Source: JAZQUM01 sp045631305
GTDB lineage: Bacteria; Bacillota; Clostridia; Oscillospirales; Oscillospiraceae
Assembly: GCA_045631305.1 (NCBI GenBank)
Contig: JAZQUM010000079.1
Span: 1-28,934 of the forward strand
DNA: 28,934 bases
Direction: 5' to 3'
Position 1 is the first letter of the stretch, and each line of letters begins with the position of its first letter. A program made the position numbers and the translations under genes. A model generated the notes under the pieces. It saw nothing but the letters and a program-made list of their open reading frames with translations, did not search any database and had not been told where the DNA came from. Below, in pieces: positions 1-8,157 of the stretch.

Positions 1-1539
1 GGCATTGACGTCATGACCACCGAAACCACCTGCCTCTCCTCCATCTGGGAAACCGACGAAGAGACTCTGGGCTTCTTCCGCGCCCACGGCCGCGAAGATG
101 CTTACCGCGAACTCAAGCCCGGCAAGGTGGCTTACTATGACCGCATGATCCACATTGAACTGGACAAGGTGGAATCCATGATCGCCCTGCCCTTCCACCC
201 CTCCAATGCATACACCATCCACGAATTCCTGGAAAATGCAGAAGAGATCCTCCGCGGTGTGGAAGAAGAGGCAAAGCGCCGCTTCCCCAAGGCCGACCCC
301 AAGCTTACCGATAAGGTCCGCGCTGACGGTGTCTGGGCCGATCAGGGCATCATCGCAGGTTGCAGCGGCGGTCTTTTCGACAACATCGATGAAGCCGCTC
401 AGATCATGGCAGGCGGCAGCACCGGCAACGGTTACTTCTCCTTCTCCGTCTATCCCACCAGCGTGCCCGTTTCTCTGGAACTGACCAAGATCGGCGCAAC
501 GGGTGACCTTCTTGCCAGCGGCGCTGTCATCAAGCCCAGCTTCTGCGGCCCCTGCTTCGGCGCAGGCGACGTGCCCAGCAACAACGGTCTCTCCCTCCGC
601 CACACCACCCGCAACTTCCCCAACCGTGAAGGCTCCAAGCCCGGCGAAGGTCAGTTTGCAGGAGTGTGCCTCATGGACTCCCGCTCCATCGCAGCAACCG
701 CACTCAACGGCGGCCGCATCACCGCAGCTACCGACATCGAATACTCCCCTGTTCGCCACGAATATCACTTCGACAAGAAGGTTTACGAAAACCGTCTCTA
801 TTACGGTTACGGCAAGGCAGATCCCAGCGTGGATCTCATCATGGGTCCCAACATCACCGACTGGCCCAAGATGTATCCCCTGTCCGAAAACCTGCTGGTA
901 GAACTGGCTGCCGTCATCCACGATGATGTCACCACCACCGACGAACTCATCCCCTCCGGCGAAACCTCTTCCTACCGCTCCAATCCTCTGCGCCTTGCAG
1001 AGTTCACCCTTTCCCGCCGCGTGCCCGAATACGTGCCTTTGACCAAGGCCGCTGCAGGCGTGGAAGCACAGCGCCGCGCAGGTGAAAATCCCGCAAAGCT
1101 CGCTGACATCCTCTCCCGCGTGGGCGATGCCAAGGCTCTGATGGAAAACACCCAGTTCGGCTCCTGCGTCTTCGCCACCAAGCCCGGTGACGGCTCCGCC
1201 CGTGAGCAGGCCGCTTCCTGCCAGAAGGTGCTGGGCGGCTTCGCCAACATCTGCTACGAATTCGCCACCAAGCGCTATCGCTCCAACTGCATCAACTGGG
1301 GTATTCTCCCCTTCACTTTGGCTAAAAATACCGCATTCCCTTACACCTCCGGCGACTGTGTTTTCGTTCCCGCCATCCGCGAAGCCATCGCTGAAGGCCG
1401 CGAAGAGATCCCCGCAAAGGTCATCTGCAAGAACGGCGATGTGAAAGACATCACCCTCTATGTTAAGGGCCTCACCGCAGACGAAAAGGAAATCATCCTG
1501 GACGGTTGCCTCATGAACTATTACGCTAAGCGCCAGTAA
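1..1539 (+). CDS. Aconitase-family hydratase, C-terminal two thirds (5' end outside window)
   Basis: Aconitase-superfamily [4Fe-4S] hydratase, most likely interconverting citrate and isocitrate in the cytoplasm. The frame is open from the first base, so the gene starts upstream; the visible part is about 512 residues of a family usually near 750. Seen in the sequence: a GCSGG motif and later CGPCFG, which together supply three cysteines in the places where aconitases hold their cluster, followed by the NFPNREG stretch and a 'swivel' C-terminal domain with ALNGGRITAATD. The isocitrate dehydrogenase gene starts 16 bases after the stop, which supports an aconitase role over another hydro-lyase (homoaconitase or isopropylmalate isomerase are the alternatives). 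The last part of the protein is complete and ends with TAA. Confidence 0.85.
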   Translation, partial: GIDVMTTETTCLSSIWETDEETLGFFRAHGREDAYRELKPGKVAYYDRMIHIELDKVESMIALPFHPSNAYTIHEFLENAEEILRGVEEEAKRRFPKADPKLTDKVRADGVWADQGIIAGCSGGLFDNIDEAAQIMAGGSTGNGYFSFSVYPTSVPVSLELTKIGATGDLLASGAVIKPSFCGPCFGAGDVPSNNGLSLRHTTRNFPNREGSKPGEGQFAGVCLMDSRSIAATALNGGRITAATDIEYSPVRHEYHFDKKVYENRLYYGYGKADPSVDLIMGPNITDWPKMYPLSENLLVELAAVIHDDVTTTDELIPSGETSSYRSNPLRLAEFTLSRRVPEYVPLTKAAAGVEAQRRAGENPAKLADILSRVGDAKALMENTQFGSCVFATKPGDGSAREQAASCQKVLGGFANICYEFATKRYRSNCINWGILPFTLAKNTAFPYTSGDCVFVPAIREAIAEGREEIPAKVICKNGDVKDITLYVKGLTADEKEIILDGCLMNYYAKRQ

Positions 1540-1555
1540 AATAAAGGACATAACT

Positions 1556-2773
1556 ATGGAAAAGATCAAAATGACCACCCCCCTGGTGGAAATGGACGGG
1601 GATGAAATGACCCGCGTGCTCTGGAAGATGATCAAGGACGAACTGATCCTTCCCTTCGTGGAACTCAACACCGAGTACTATGATCTGGGTCTTCTCTACC
1701 GCAACGAAACCAAAGACCAGGTCACCGTGGACGCTGCCAATGCCACCAAGAAGTACGGTGTTGCCGTAAAGTGCGCCACCATCACTCCCAACCGCCAGCG
1801 TATGGAAGAGTATCCCCAGCTCACCGAAATGTGGAAGAGCCCCAACGGCACCATCCGCTCCATTCTGGACGGCACCGTGTTCCGTGCTCCCATCCTCATC
1901 GATGCCATCAAGCCCGTGGTGAAGAACTGGAAAAAGCCCATCACCATTGCCCGTCACGCTTACGGCGATGTGTATAAATCCGTAGACATGGCTACCACCG
2001 AACCCGGTGTATGCACCATGACCTTCAAGGGTGAAAGCGGCGAAGAAAAGACCCTCACCGTGCAGAAGGTAGACGGTCCCGCCGTTTGGCAGGGCGCTCA
2101 CAATAAGGATTCCAGCATCCGTTCCTTCGCCCGCGCCTGCTTCCAGTACGCTATCGATACCCGTCAGGACCTGTGGTTCTCCACCAAGGACACCATTGCC
2201 AAGGTGTATGACGGTGAATTCAAGAAGATCTTCGAAGAAGAATTCGAATCCTACAAGGCTAAGTTCGACGAACTGGGTATCACCTATTTCTACACCCTGA
2301 TCGACGATGCCGTTGCCCGCGTTATCCGCAGCGAAGGCGGCTTTATCTGGGCCTGCAAGAACTACGACGGCGACGTTATGAGCGACATGGTCTCCACCGC
2401 TTTCGGTTCCCTCGCCATGATGACTTCCGTTCTGGTCTCTCCTGACGGCACCACCGAATATGAAGCAGCTCACGGCACCGTGACCAAGCATTATTACAAG
2501 TACCTCAAGGGTGAAAAGACCTCCACCAATCCCATGGCCACCATCTTTGCATGGAGCGGCGCGCTGAAAAAGCGCGGCGAGCTGGACGGCAATGCCGCTC
2601 TGGTCTCCTATGCCGATGCGCTGGAAAAGGCCTGCCTGCAGACTCTTAACGACGGCGTTATGACCAAGGACCTGGCCGGTCTCGTGGAAGAAGGCTTCTC
2701 CACAACCGTAGCCACCAGCGAAGAATTCATCGCTGCTATCCGCGATCGCCTGGAAAAGCTTCTCTGCGCATAA
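1556..2773 (+). CDS. icd: NADP-type isocitrate dehydrogenase
   Basis: Oxidative decarboxylation of isocitrate to 2-oxoglutarate, a cytoplasmic homodimer in this family. The 405-residue protein is of the eukaryote-like class (similar in length and motifs to human IDH1, not to the E. coli enzyme): VEMDGDEMTRVLWKMI at the N-terminus, the substrate loop KSPNGTIRSILDGTVFR, RHAYGDVYK, and near the C-terminus AAHGTVTKHYYKY followed by TSTNPMATIFAW. The Lys-His in the cofactor loop replaces the Arg-His that binds the NADP 2'-phosphate in IDH1; Lys can still do this, so NADP use is inferred, not shown. The start ATG has an AAAGGA box nearby and lies 16 bases after the hydratase stop, so the two genes are probably one transcript that supplies 2-oxoglutarate for glutamate synthesis. 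Confidence 0.93.
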   Translation: MEKIKMTTPLVEMDGDEMTRVLWKMIKDELILPFVELNTEYYDLGLLYRNETKDQVTVDAANATKKYGVAVKCATITPNRQRMEEYPQLTEMWKSPNGTIRSILDGTVFRAPILIDAIKPVVKNWKKPITIARHAYGDVYKSVDMATTEPGVCTMTFKGESGEEKTLTVQKVDGPAVWQGAHNKDSSIRSFARACFQYAIDTRQDLWFSTKDTIAKVYDGEFKKIFEEEFESYKAKFDELGITYFYTLIDDAVARVIRSEGGFIWACKNYDGDVMSDMVSTAFGSLAMMTSVLVSPDGTTEYEAAHGTVTKHYYKYLKGEKTSTNPMATIFAWSGALKKRGELDGNAALVSYADALEKACLQTLNDGVMTKDLAGLVEEGFSTTVATSEEFIAAIRDRLEKLLCA

Positions 2774-2780
2774 TGAACTG

Positions 2781-2815
2781 AAAAAGCCTGCGGTTTTGAA
2801 AACCGCAGGCTTTTA
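2781..2815 (+). terminator. Rho-independent terminator after icd
   Basis: A stem of about 13 bp with AAGCCTGCGGTT and AACCGCAGGCTT arms and a short loop, followed by TTTT. It ends the hydratase-icd transcript. Confidence 0.9.
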
Positions 2816-2850
2816 TTCTGCCCTTTTCCCTTTATTTCTCCCGCTCCTTG

Positions 2851-2882
2851 TGGTATATTGGTAGCAATATGGGTTTACCAAT
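2851..2882 (+). promoter_or_regulatory. Extended -10 promoter with overlapping inverted repeat, before the M29 aminopeptidase
   Basis: TGGTATATT at 2851-2859 fits an extended -10 (TGnTATAAT); no good -35 is seen. Overlapping it, ATTGGTA (2857-2863) and TACCAAT (2876-2882) form a perfect 7-bp inverted repeat with a 12-base gap. It could be an operator or a leader hairpin. Confidence 0.4.
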
Positions 2883-2900
2883 AAAACCGAGAGGTATTCT

Positions 2901-4130
2901 ATGAACGAAAAACTCCAACAGTACGCCCGCTTGCTCATCCGCGTGGGGCTGAATGTGCAGAAGGGGCAGACCCTTGTGATCTCCAGCCCTGTAGAATGTG
3001 CCTTTTTTGCCCGCCTCTGTGCCTCCGCTGCATACGATGCAGGCGCGCGGGAAGTGGTAATGAACTGGCATGATGATTTCATGGCACGGGAAAAATATCT
3101 CCGCGCCGAAGACGATGTGTTTGATTCCGTGCCTCTGTGGCGCCAGCATTTCTATAATGACTACGCTGAAAGCGGCGCAGCCTATCTTTCTATCGCCGCC
3201 AGCGACCCCGAAAATCTCAAAGGCGTGGATTCCTCCCGTCTGATCCGCACCCAACAGGCACAGGGCAAAGCTTTGGAGGCTTTTAACCGCCTGCAGATGT
3301 CCAACGGTTTCCCCTGGTGCATCGCTTCCATTCCCATCCCCTCCTGGGCTAAGCGGGTCTTCCCCGATTGCAGCGAAGAAGAGGCGATGGACAAGCTCTG
3401 GAGCGCCATTTTTGAAACCATGCGCATCGCAGATGACGGCGATGCCGCCGAAAAATGGCAGGCACATCTGGACACCCTTGCTCGCCGCAAGGAAAAGCTC
3501 AACGAGCTGCACTTCGAATCCATGCATTATGTAAACTCCATTGGCACCGATCTCACCATCCGTCTGCCCAAAGACCACATCTGGGCGGCAGGCAACGGTA
3601 CCGCCGGCACGGGGCAGGATTTTGTAGCCAACATGCCCACGGAAGAGATCTTCACTGCACCTTTGAAAAATGGGGTGGACGGCACAGTGGTTTCCGCTAT
3701 GCCGCTGGTACACAACGGCAACGTCATCGATAAGTTCTCCTTTACGGTGAAAAACGGTGAGATCGTGGATTGCCATGCCGAGCTGGGCGAGGATATCCTG
3801 AAAGCCGCCATCGCTGTTGACGAAGGCGCCCGCTATTTCGGCGAAGTGGCGCTGGTTCCTTATGACAGCCCCATTTCCAACCAGAATCTTCTTTATTACA
3901 ACACCCTCTTTGACGAAAACGCTTCCTGCCATCTGGCTTTCGGCGAAGCCTATCCCGAATGCATTGAAGGCGGCAGCGAAATGAGCAAGGATGAACTGAA
4001 GGCCCACGGCCTCAACGATTCCTTCACCCATGTGGACTTTATGATCGGCACCGCCGACCTTTCCATCATCGGCACCACCGCCGATGGCCGCGAGATCCCT
4101 GTTTTTGTAAACGGCAACTTTGCACTCTAA
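2901..4130 (+). CDS. M29-family aminopeptidase
   Basis: Cytoplasmic metallo-aminopeptidase of the thermophilic aminopeptidase family (AmpS, AmpT, PepS), which releases N-terminal residues from peptides. The 409 residues match the family length. Metal-ligand regions are visible in the C-terminal half: FGEVALVP (Glu), ASCHLAFGEAYPE (His and Glu) and THVDFMIG (His and Asp), the pattern that holds the two-metal site in this family. There is no signal peptide. The start has GAGAGGT upstream and follows the icd terminator, so the gene has its own promoter. It is followed after 23 bases by the gamma-carbonic-anhydrase-like gene, with which it is probably co-transcribed. Confidence 0.92.
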   Translation: MNEKLQQYARLLIRVGLNVQKGQTLVISSPVECAFFARLCASAAYDAGAREVVMNWHDDFMAREKYLRAEDDVFDSVPLWRQHFYNDYAESGAAYLSIAASDPENLKGVDSSRLIRTQQAQGKALEAFNRLQMSNGFPWCIASIPIPSWAKRVFPDCSEEEAMDKLWSAIFETMRIADDGDAAEKWQAHLDTLARRKEKLNELHFESMHYVNSIGTDLTIRLPKDHIWAAGNGTAGTGQDFVANMPTEEIFTAPLKNGVDGTVVSAMPLVHNGNVIDKFSFTVKNGEIVDCHAELGEDILKAAIAVDEGARYFGEVALVPYDSPISNQNLLYYNTLFDENASCHLAFGEAYPECIEGGSEMSKDELKAHGLNDSFTHVDFMIGTADLSIIGTTADGREIPVFVNGNFAL

Positions 4131-4153
4131 GAATAAGAAAGAGAGAGAAAATT

Positions 4154-4636
4154 ATGAAAAAGCTTACCTCTACCCCCGATTACTGGATCGCAGACTCTGC
4201 CACCGTAGTAGGCAATGTCACTCTGGGCAAGAACGTATCCATCTGGTACGGCGCCGTTCTTCGCGGCGACATGGGTGATCTCACCGTAGGCGACAACACC
4301 AACATTCAGGATAACGCCATTCTCCATGAAGGCACCAAAATCGGTAAGGGCTGCACCATCGGCCACAGCGCCATCGTTCACGCCTGCACCGTAGGCGACA
4401 ACACCCTCATCGGCATGGGCTCCATCGTGCTGGACGGCGCTGTGATCGGCAATAACTGCATCGTAGGCGCAGGCGCGCTGGTCACCGGCCGCACCGTAGT
4501 GCCCGATAACTCCATGATCCTGGGCAGCCCCGCCAAGACCATCAAGCCCATGTCGGAAGAAGCCATTGAGCGCAACCGCCATCAGGCTGAAAAATATGTA
4601 AAGGCCATTGAACTCTACAGAGACGACGAAAAATAA
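4154..4636 (+). CDS. Gamma carbonic anhydrase-like hexapeptide-repeat protein
   Basis: Left-handed beta-helix protein of the YrdA/PaaY/CaiE group, 160 residues. Hexapeptide repeats run from about residue 12 to 130 (for example VTLGKN, LTVGDN, TKIGKG, CTVGDN, AVIGNN), followed by a C-terminal helix. Histidines 58, 71 and 76 fall in QDNAILH and GHSAIVH, matching the spacing of the three zinc ligands of the archaeal gamma-carbonic anhydrase Cam. The family forms trimers with metal sites at subunit interfaces; many members have weak or untested anhydrase activity, so the metal fold is well supported and the reaction is not. AGAGAGA lies upstream of the start. It is second in a short unit after the M29 peptidase. 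Confidence 0.9.
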   Translation: MKKLTSTPDYWIADSATVVGNVTLGKNVSIWYGAVLRGDMGDLTVGDNTNIQDNAILHEGTKIGKGCTIGHSAIVHACTVGDNTLIGMGSIVLDGAVIGNNCIVGAGALVTGRTVVPDNSMILGSPAKTIKPMSEEAIERNRHQAEKYVKAIELYRDDEK

Positions 4637-4644
4637 GCAACTTG

Positions 4645-4674
4645 GCGGCACCCGACGAAAGGGTGCCGCTTTTT
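4645..4674 (+). terminator. Rho-independent terminator
   Basis: GCGGCACCC (4645-4653) and GGGTGCCGC (4661-4669) pair perfectly over 9 bp, followed by TTTTT. It separates the carbonic-anhydrase-like gene from the ABC transporter unit. Confidence 0.92.
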
Positions 4675-4738
4675 GATTAGCCGATGAGGCGCCGAAAATG
4701 ACCGAAGAGGCAAAAATCAATTTTTCTCCCAATTCCTT

Positions 4739-4747
4739 TGCTATGAT
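4739..4747 (+). promoter_or_regulatory. Extended -10 promoter of the ABC-LytTR unit
   Basis: TGCTATGAT fits TGnTATAAT with one mismatch and lies about 30 bases before the chosen ATG of the ATPase. No clear -35 is present, as is usual for extended -10 promoters. An ATG-started extension of the ATPase at 4698 would run through this site, which argues against that start. Confidence 0.45.
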
Positions 4748-4778
4748 GCTCTTAGCAAACGAAAACGGAGGATCAACT

Positions 4779-5507
4779 ATGCCCGCCATCAAAACCACCG
4801 CCCTTACCAAGCGGTACAGAAATATCACCGCTGTGGATAGCCTTACGCTTGAGATCCCACAGGGGGAACTTTTTTCTCTTCTGGGTGTCAACGGCGCAGG
4901 AAAAACCACCGCCATCAAAATGCTCTCCTGCCTCACAAAGCCTACAGCGGGCGATGCCACGGTGGGCGGTCACAGCATCACAAAAGACGCAAAAGCCGTC
5001 AAGCAGCTCATCGGTGTCTCTCCTCAGGAAACTGCCGTTGCCCCCAATCTTTCAGCAAAGGAAAATCTGGAACTCATCTGCGGCATTCACGGCTTTTCCA
5101 AAGAAAAAACTGCCGCAAAAATCCGGGAGCTTTCCGAAAAATTCAATCTCACTCCCGTTTTGAACCGCAAAGCAGGCAAGCTCTCAGGCGGCTGGCAGCG
5201 CCGTGTCAGCATCGCCATGGCGCTGATCAGCGAACCGAAAATCCTGTTTCTGGATGAACCCACTTTGGGGCTGGATGTTATTGCGCGGCACGAGCTTTGG
5301 GATGTGATCCGCGCATTGAAGGGCAAGATCACCATCATTCTCACCACCCATTACATGGAAGAATCCGAAAAACTCTCCGACAGGATCGGCATTATGAAAA
5401 ACGGCCAGCTTCTGGCCGCAGGCACAGCCCAGGAGCTGATGCAGCAATCAGGTGCGCCAAGCTTTGAAGCGGCCTTCATCGCCATTGTAAAGGAGGCGGC
5501 AGTATGA
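4779..5507 (+). CDS. ABC transporter ATP-binding protein
   Basis: ATPase of an ABC-2-type transporter (DrrA/CcmA-like), 242 residues, acting on the inner face of the membrane with the permease encoded next. Walker A GVNGAGKTT at residues 36-44, signature LSGGWQRR, Walker B ILFLDEPTLGLD and the switch histidine in TTHYMEES are all present, so it should be active. The start at 4779 is preferred because ACGGAGGATC sits just upstream; a longer frame from 4698 lacks such a site. The stop overlaps the permease start by four bases (ATGA), which implies translational coupling. The substrate cannot be told; drug, antibiotic-peptide or lipid export are usual for this type. Confidence 0.93.
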   Translation: MPAIKTTALTKRYRNITAVDSLTLEIPQGELFSLLGVNGAGKTTAIKMLSCLTKPTAGDATVGGHSITKDAKAVKQLIGVSPQETAVAPNLSAKENLELICGIHGFSKEKTAAKIRELSEKFNLTPVLNRKAGKLSGGWQRRVSIAMALISEPKILFLDEPTLGLDVIARHELWDVIRALKGKITIILTTHYMEESEKLSDRIGIMKNGQLLAAGTAQELMQQSGAPSFEAAFIAIVKEAAV

Positions 5508-6235
5508 GAATGTTGACTTTTGCCAAGCGGTGCGCCAAGGAGATTTTGCGCGACCCTCTCTCTCTGGGCTTTGGGCTGGGCTTTCCGTTGGTGCTGCTGC
5601 TTCTTCTCAGCGCCATTCAGGCCAACATCCCTGTAAACCTTTTTGAAATCGACACCCTGACCCCCGGCATCACCGTGTTCGGACTTTCCTTCATGACCCT
5701 TTTCTCCGCAACGCTGGTGGCGAAAGATCGGGAAAGCGCCCTTTTGCAGCGCCTCTACACCATGCCCCTGACGGGTCTTGATTTCATTCTGGGCTATATG
5801 CTGCCCATTCTCCCCATTGCTTTGGGACAAGTGGTCATTTGCTACCTCTTTGCCATTCCTTTGGGCCTTACCGTAAGCTTGAATGTTCTCTATGCCGTGA
5901 TGGGCATCCTGCCCATGGCTGTTTTCAACATCGCGTTGGGCCTTTTGTGCGGCAGCGTTTTGAGTGTAAAGCAGGTGGGCGGCATCTGCGGGGCGCTGCT
6001 GACCAATCTTTCAGCATGGTTTTCAGGGGTTTGGTTCGACCTGAATCTTGTGGGAGGAGCTTTCAAAAAAATCGCCAATCTCCTCCCCTTCGTCCATGCA
6101 GCTGAACTGGAAAAAGCCTTATTCAGCGGCAATTTCGCAGCAGCCGCAGATTATATTCCCCCCATCCTTCTCTACAGCATTCTGATCACCGCTGCGGCGG
6201 TAGTCTGTTTCCTCAGGCAAATGAAACGACAGTAA
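5504..6235 (+). CDS. ABC-2 type transporter permease
   Basis: Integral membrane subunit of the exporter, 243 residues with about six hydrophobic segments: one near residues 22-37 (FPLVLLLLLSAI), one near 58-75, a pair at about 95-150 (PILPIALGQVVICYLF and MGILPMAVFNIALGLL), one at about 155-180, and a last one at about 220-238. The first cytoplasmic stretch has the FAKRCAKEILRDP pattern common in ABC-2 permeases, and KDRESALLQRLYTMPL resembles the conserved coupling helix region. It overlaps the ATPase gene by four bases and is followed by the LytTR gene after 12 bases, so all four genes probably share a transcript. Confidence 0.9.
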   Translation: MRMLTFAKRCAKEILRDPLSLGFGLGFPLVLLLLLSAIQANIPVNLFEIDTLTPGITVFGLSFMTLFSATLVAKDRESALLQRLYTMPLTGLDFILGYMLPILPIALGQVVICYLFAIPLGLTVSLNVLYAVMGILPMAVFNIALGLLCGSVLSVKQVGGICGALLTNLSAWFSGVWFDLNLVGGAFKKIANLLPFVHAAELEKALFSGNFAAAADYIPPILLYSILITAAAVVCFLRQMKRQ

Positions 6236-6247
6236 GGATATGAATCG

Positions 6248-6691
6248 ATGAAATACAAACTCATTATCGACAAATCTGCTGAAGAAGAGATCATCGTCAT
6301 CGCCCACGCTCCCTCTTCTCTCACGCAGGAGATCGAAAATCTCCTCTGCAGTTATTCGGGGGCAGAGTCCGTCATGGGATACATGGATGACGAAATGCGA
6401 AAGCTTCCCTTTTCCCACATTGAATGCATCACCGTCATGGAGCGAAAAGTCATGGCCATCGATACCGACGGCCACCGCTACCGACTGCAGGAGCGCCTTC
6501 GCCAACTGGAAGATATTCTCCCATCCTACTTTATCCGCATCAATAAATCCACCCTTGCCAACGAACACCGCATCGCCCGCTTTGGCGCGGCCTTCAGCGG
6601 CGGCGTGGATGCCGTGTTCCAATGCGGCTATCGGGAGTATGTGTCCCGCCGCTGCTTTGCGGAGATCAGAAGGAGGTATGAAGGAAAATGA
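6248..6691 (+). CDS. LytTR-family DNA-binding regulator
   Basis: Transcription factor of 147 residues without a receiver domain. Residues 1-45 are a short alpha/beta region; from about 48 to 145 is a LytTR DNA-binding domain, with SHIECITVMERKVMAI, the RLQERLRQLEDIL helix, SYFIRINKSTLANEHRIARF and the C-terminal YREYVSRRCFAEIRRR, all typical of the fold. A phospho-acceptor domain is absent, so control is probably not by a two-component kinase. Its stop overlaps the DUF3021 membrane protein by four bases. In streptococci, LytTR proteins paired with a membrane protein (HdrRM, BrsRM) are held inactive by that partner; a similar arrangement is inferred here. Likely targets are its own operon and the transporter. 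Confidence 0.92.
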   Translation: MKYKLIIDKSAEEEIIVIAHAPSSLTQEIENLLCSYSGAESVMGYMDDEMRKLPFSHIECITVMERKVMAIDTDGHRYRLQERLRQLEDILPSYFIRINKSTLANEHRIARFGAAFSGGVDAVFQCGYREYVSRRCFAEIRRRYEGK

Positions 6692-7131
6692 AAAAGCACA
6701 TTTTAGAATTTATTCGCCGCGGCCTGACAGCCTGCGGTCTGGGGCCCTTGGTTCTGGTGGCGCTCTATTTGATTTTGCAGCACCGGGGTCTGCTGGAAAC
6801 TATCACCGTCAACGAGGTCTGCCTTGGCATCGTTTCTTTGACGGTTCTGGCCTTTATTGCAGGCGGCATGAACATGATCTATCAAATCGAAAAACTCCCC
6901 CTGATGGTTGCCATTTCCATCCATGGCGGCGTTTTGTACATTGCTTATCTTGCCACCTACCTCATAAACGGCTGGTTAGTGCGAGGCGTAACCCCCCTTT
7001 TGATCTTTACCGCCATTTTCATCTTTGCCTACCTTGCCATCTGGGCCGTTATCTATTCCCTCACCAAAAGAGATGCCGCAAAGCTCAATGAAATACTGAA
7101 AGAAAAGCAGCAATCCAACCCCGCAGAATAA
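6688..7131 (+). CDS. DUF3021-family membrane protein
   Basis: Small integral membrane protein of 147 residues with four hydrophobic segments at about residues 14-29, 43-62, 68-90 and 99-123, and a charged C-terminal tail. The layout (Arg-rich start, GGMNMIYQIEKLPLM between segments two and three, a final charged helix) fits the DUF3021 family, which is almost always encoded directly after a LytTR regulator. The 4-bp overlap with the LytTR stop points to matched production of the two proteins. The likely role, by analogy only, is to bind or restrain the regulator at the membrane. It is the last gene before a strong terminator. Confidence 0.82.
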   Translation: MKKHILEFIRRGLTACGLGPLVLVALYLILQHRGLLETITVNEVCLGIVSLTVLAFIAGGMNMIYQIEKLPLMVAISIHGGVLYIAYLATYLINGWLVRGVTPLLIFTAIFIFAYLAIWAVIYSLTKRDAAKLNEILKEKQQSNPAE

Positions 7132-7170
7132 AAAAGAAGCATGGTGGCAAGCCACCATGCTTTCTTTTTT
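7131..7170. terminator. Bidirectional terminator between DUF3021 and lplA genes
   Basis: AAGCATGGTGGC and GCCACCATGCTT pair over about 11 bp with A-runs on the left and T-runs on the right, so it works for the + strand unit and for the converging minus-strand lipoate operon. Its last bases touch the stop codon of the ligase gene. Confidence 0.9.
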
Positions 7171-8152
7171 AAATATCCTGTTTTTCTAAAAGCACGCAAA
7201 GGTCAGCTGCAATTTCTGCAGGGCAGGCGGCTTTCACCTTTTCCTGTAGCACTTCCACCGTGAAGCGCGCACCCAGAAGAGCCTTTTTCAGCTCTTCGGC
7301 AAAGTTCCATTCCATAGCATCGGAATAAACTTCAGCTGCCGTTACCACGCCTTCTTTCACCGTCAGCTGCACTTCTGCTTCACCCCAGGCAAAGCGGTCG
7401 CCGCAGGAGAAGGTGCAGGGCAGTTTCTGACCGTAATTCCATTCCCAGCTGTGGTTGCGGGCATAGAGAGCATCGATAACGGAAGTATCCAGCTGGTCTT
7501 TTTCCATCATTTCAGCTGTAAAGCCATATACCTTTTCGAAGGCTGCAACCATTGCCTTCTGCATCTTTTCCACCGTGATATCGGGGCACAGTTCGGAAAG
7601 ATTTACCACGCGGGAGCGAACAGATGCCACACCCTTGGCTTCCAGTTTGGCTTTGCTGGGATTGAGGTAGGCACCCAGCTTTTCCTTGTTTACATTCAGC
7701 ATCAAGGTGCCGTGGTGATAGCACTTACCGTTGTGGGTATAGAAGGCATTGCCGGAAAACTTGCGTCCGTCAGCCAGAATATCGTTTCTGCCGGAGCGTT
7801 CCACCTGAATGCCCAGAGAAAGGCATGCTTCGGTAATGACCTGCATCTGGCGGTCCAGATCGTAGTTTTCATCAGAAACCAGGAAGGTGAAGTTCAGGTT
7901 GCCCAAATCGTGGTACACAGCGCCGCCGCCGGAAAGTCGGCGAGCCAAAGTGCCGCCATCGCGCTCAAGATCGCCGGTGCGGCATTCCTTCCATGCGCTC
8001 TGGTTGCGGCCGATGACCACCGTATGGCGGTTCTGCCAAAGGAAGAGGGTGCATTCATCATCACCCACGCTGTTCATAAGGTATTCTTCCACTGCAATAT
8101 TGTAGTGGGGATGGGTGTCGGCAGTAATGTAGCAGGAAAGCTTTTTGATCAT
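7169..8152 (-). CDS. lplA: Lipoate-protein ligase A, paralogue 1
   Basis: Cytoplasmic ligase that activates lipoate with ATP and attaches it to a lysine of a lipoyl domain. The 327 residues cover both the catalytic domain and the C-terminal accessory domain. Seen: RRLSGGGAVYHD at residues 71-82 (lipoyl-AMP binding loop), GRKFSGNAFY with the catalytic-type lysine at 131, and YHHGTLMLNV. The C-terminal domain starts near WEWNYGQKLP. ATG at 8152 is preferred, with GGAGTGAGG just upstream; a GTG at 8161 that overlaps the stop of the lipoyl gene by four bases (GTGA) is the alternative and adds three residues. It is the last gene of the lplA-lipoyl domain-lplA operon. It is clearly different in sequence from its partner ligase, so this is not a recent duplication. 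Confidence 0.93.
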   Translation of the reverse strand: MIKKLSCYITADTHPHYNIAVEEYLMNSVGDDECTLFLWQNRHTVVIGRNQSAWKECRTGDLERDGGTLARRLSGGGAVYHDLGNLNFTFLVSDENYDLDRQMQVITEACLSLGIQVERSGRNDILADGRKFSGNAFYTHNGKCYHHGTLMLNVNKEKLGAYLNPSKAKLEAKGVASVRSRVVNLSELCPDITVEKMQKAMVAAFEKVYGFTAEMMEKDQLDTSVIDALYARNHSWEWNYGQKLPCTFSCGDRFAWGEAEVQLTVKEGVVTAAEVYSDAMEWNFAEELKKALLGARFTVEVLQEKVKAACPAEIAADLCVLLEKQDI

Positions 8153-8157
8153 AGACC

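Noticed and set aside
4718..4734. CAATT direct repeat 12 bases apart upstream of the ABC-LytTR unit, as a LytTR site
   Set aside because: Known LytTR sites are longer direct repeats with larger centre-to-centre spacing; five bases are too few.
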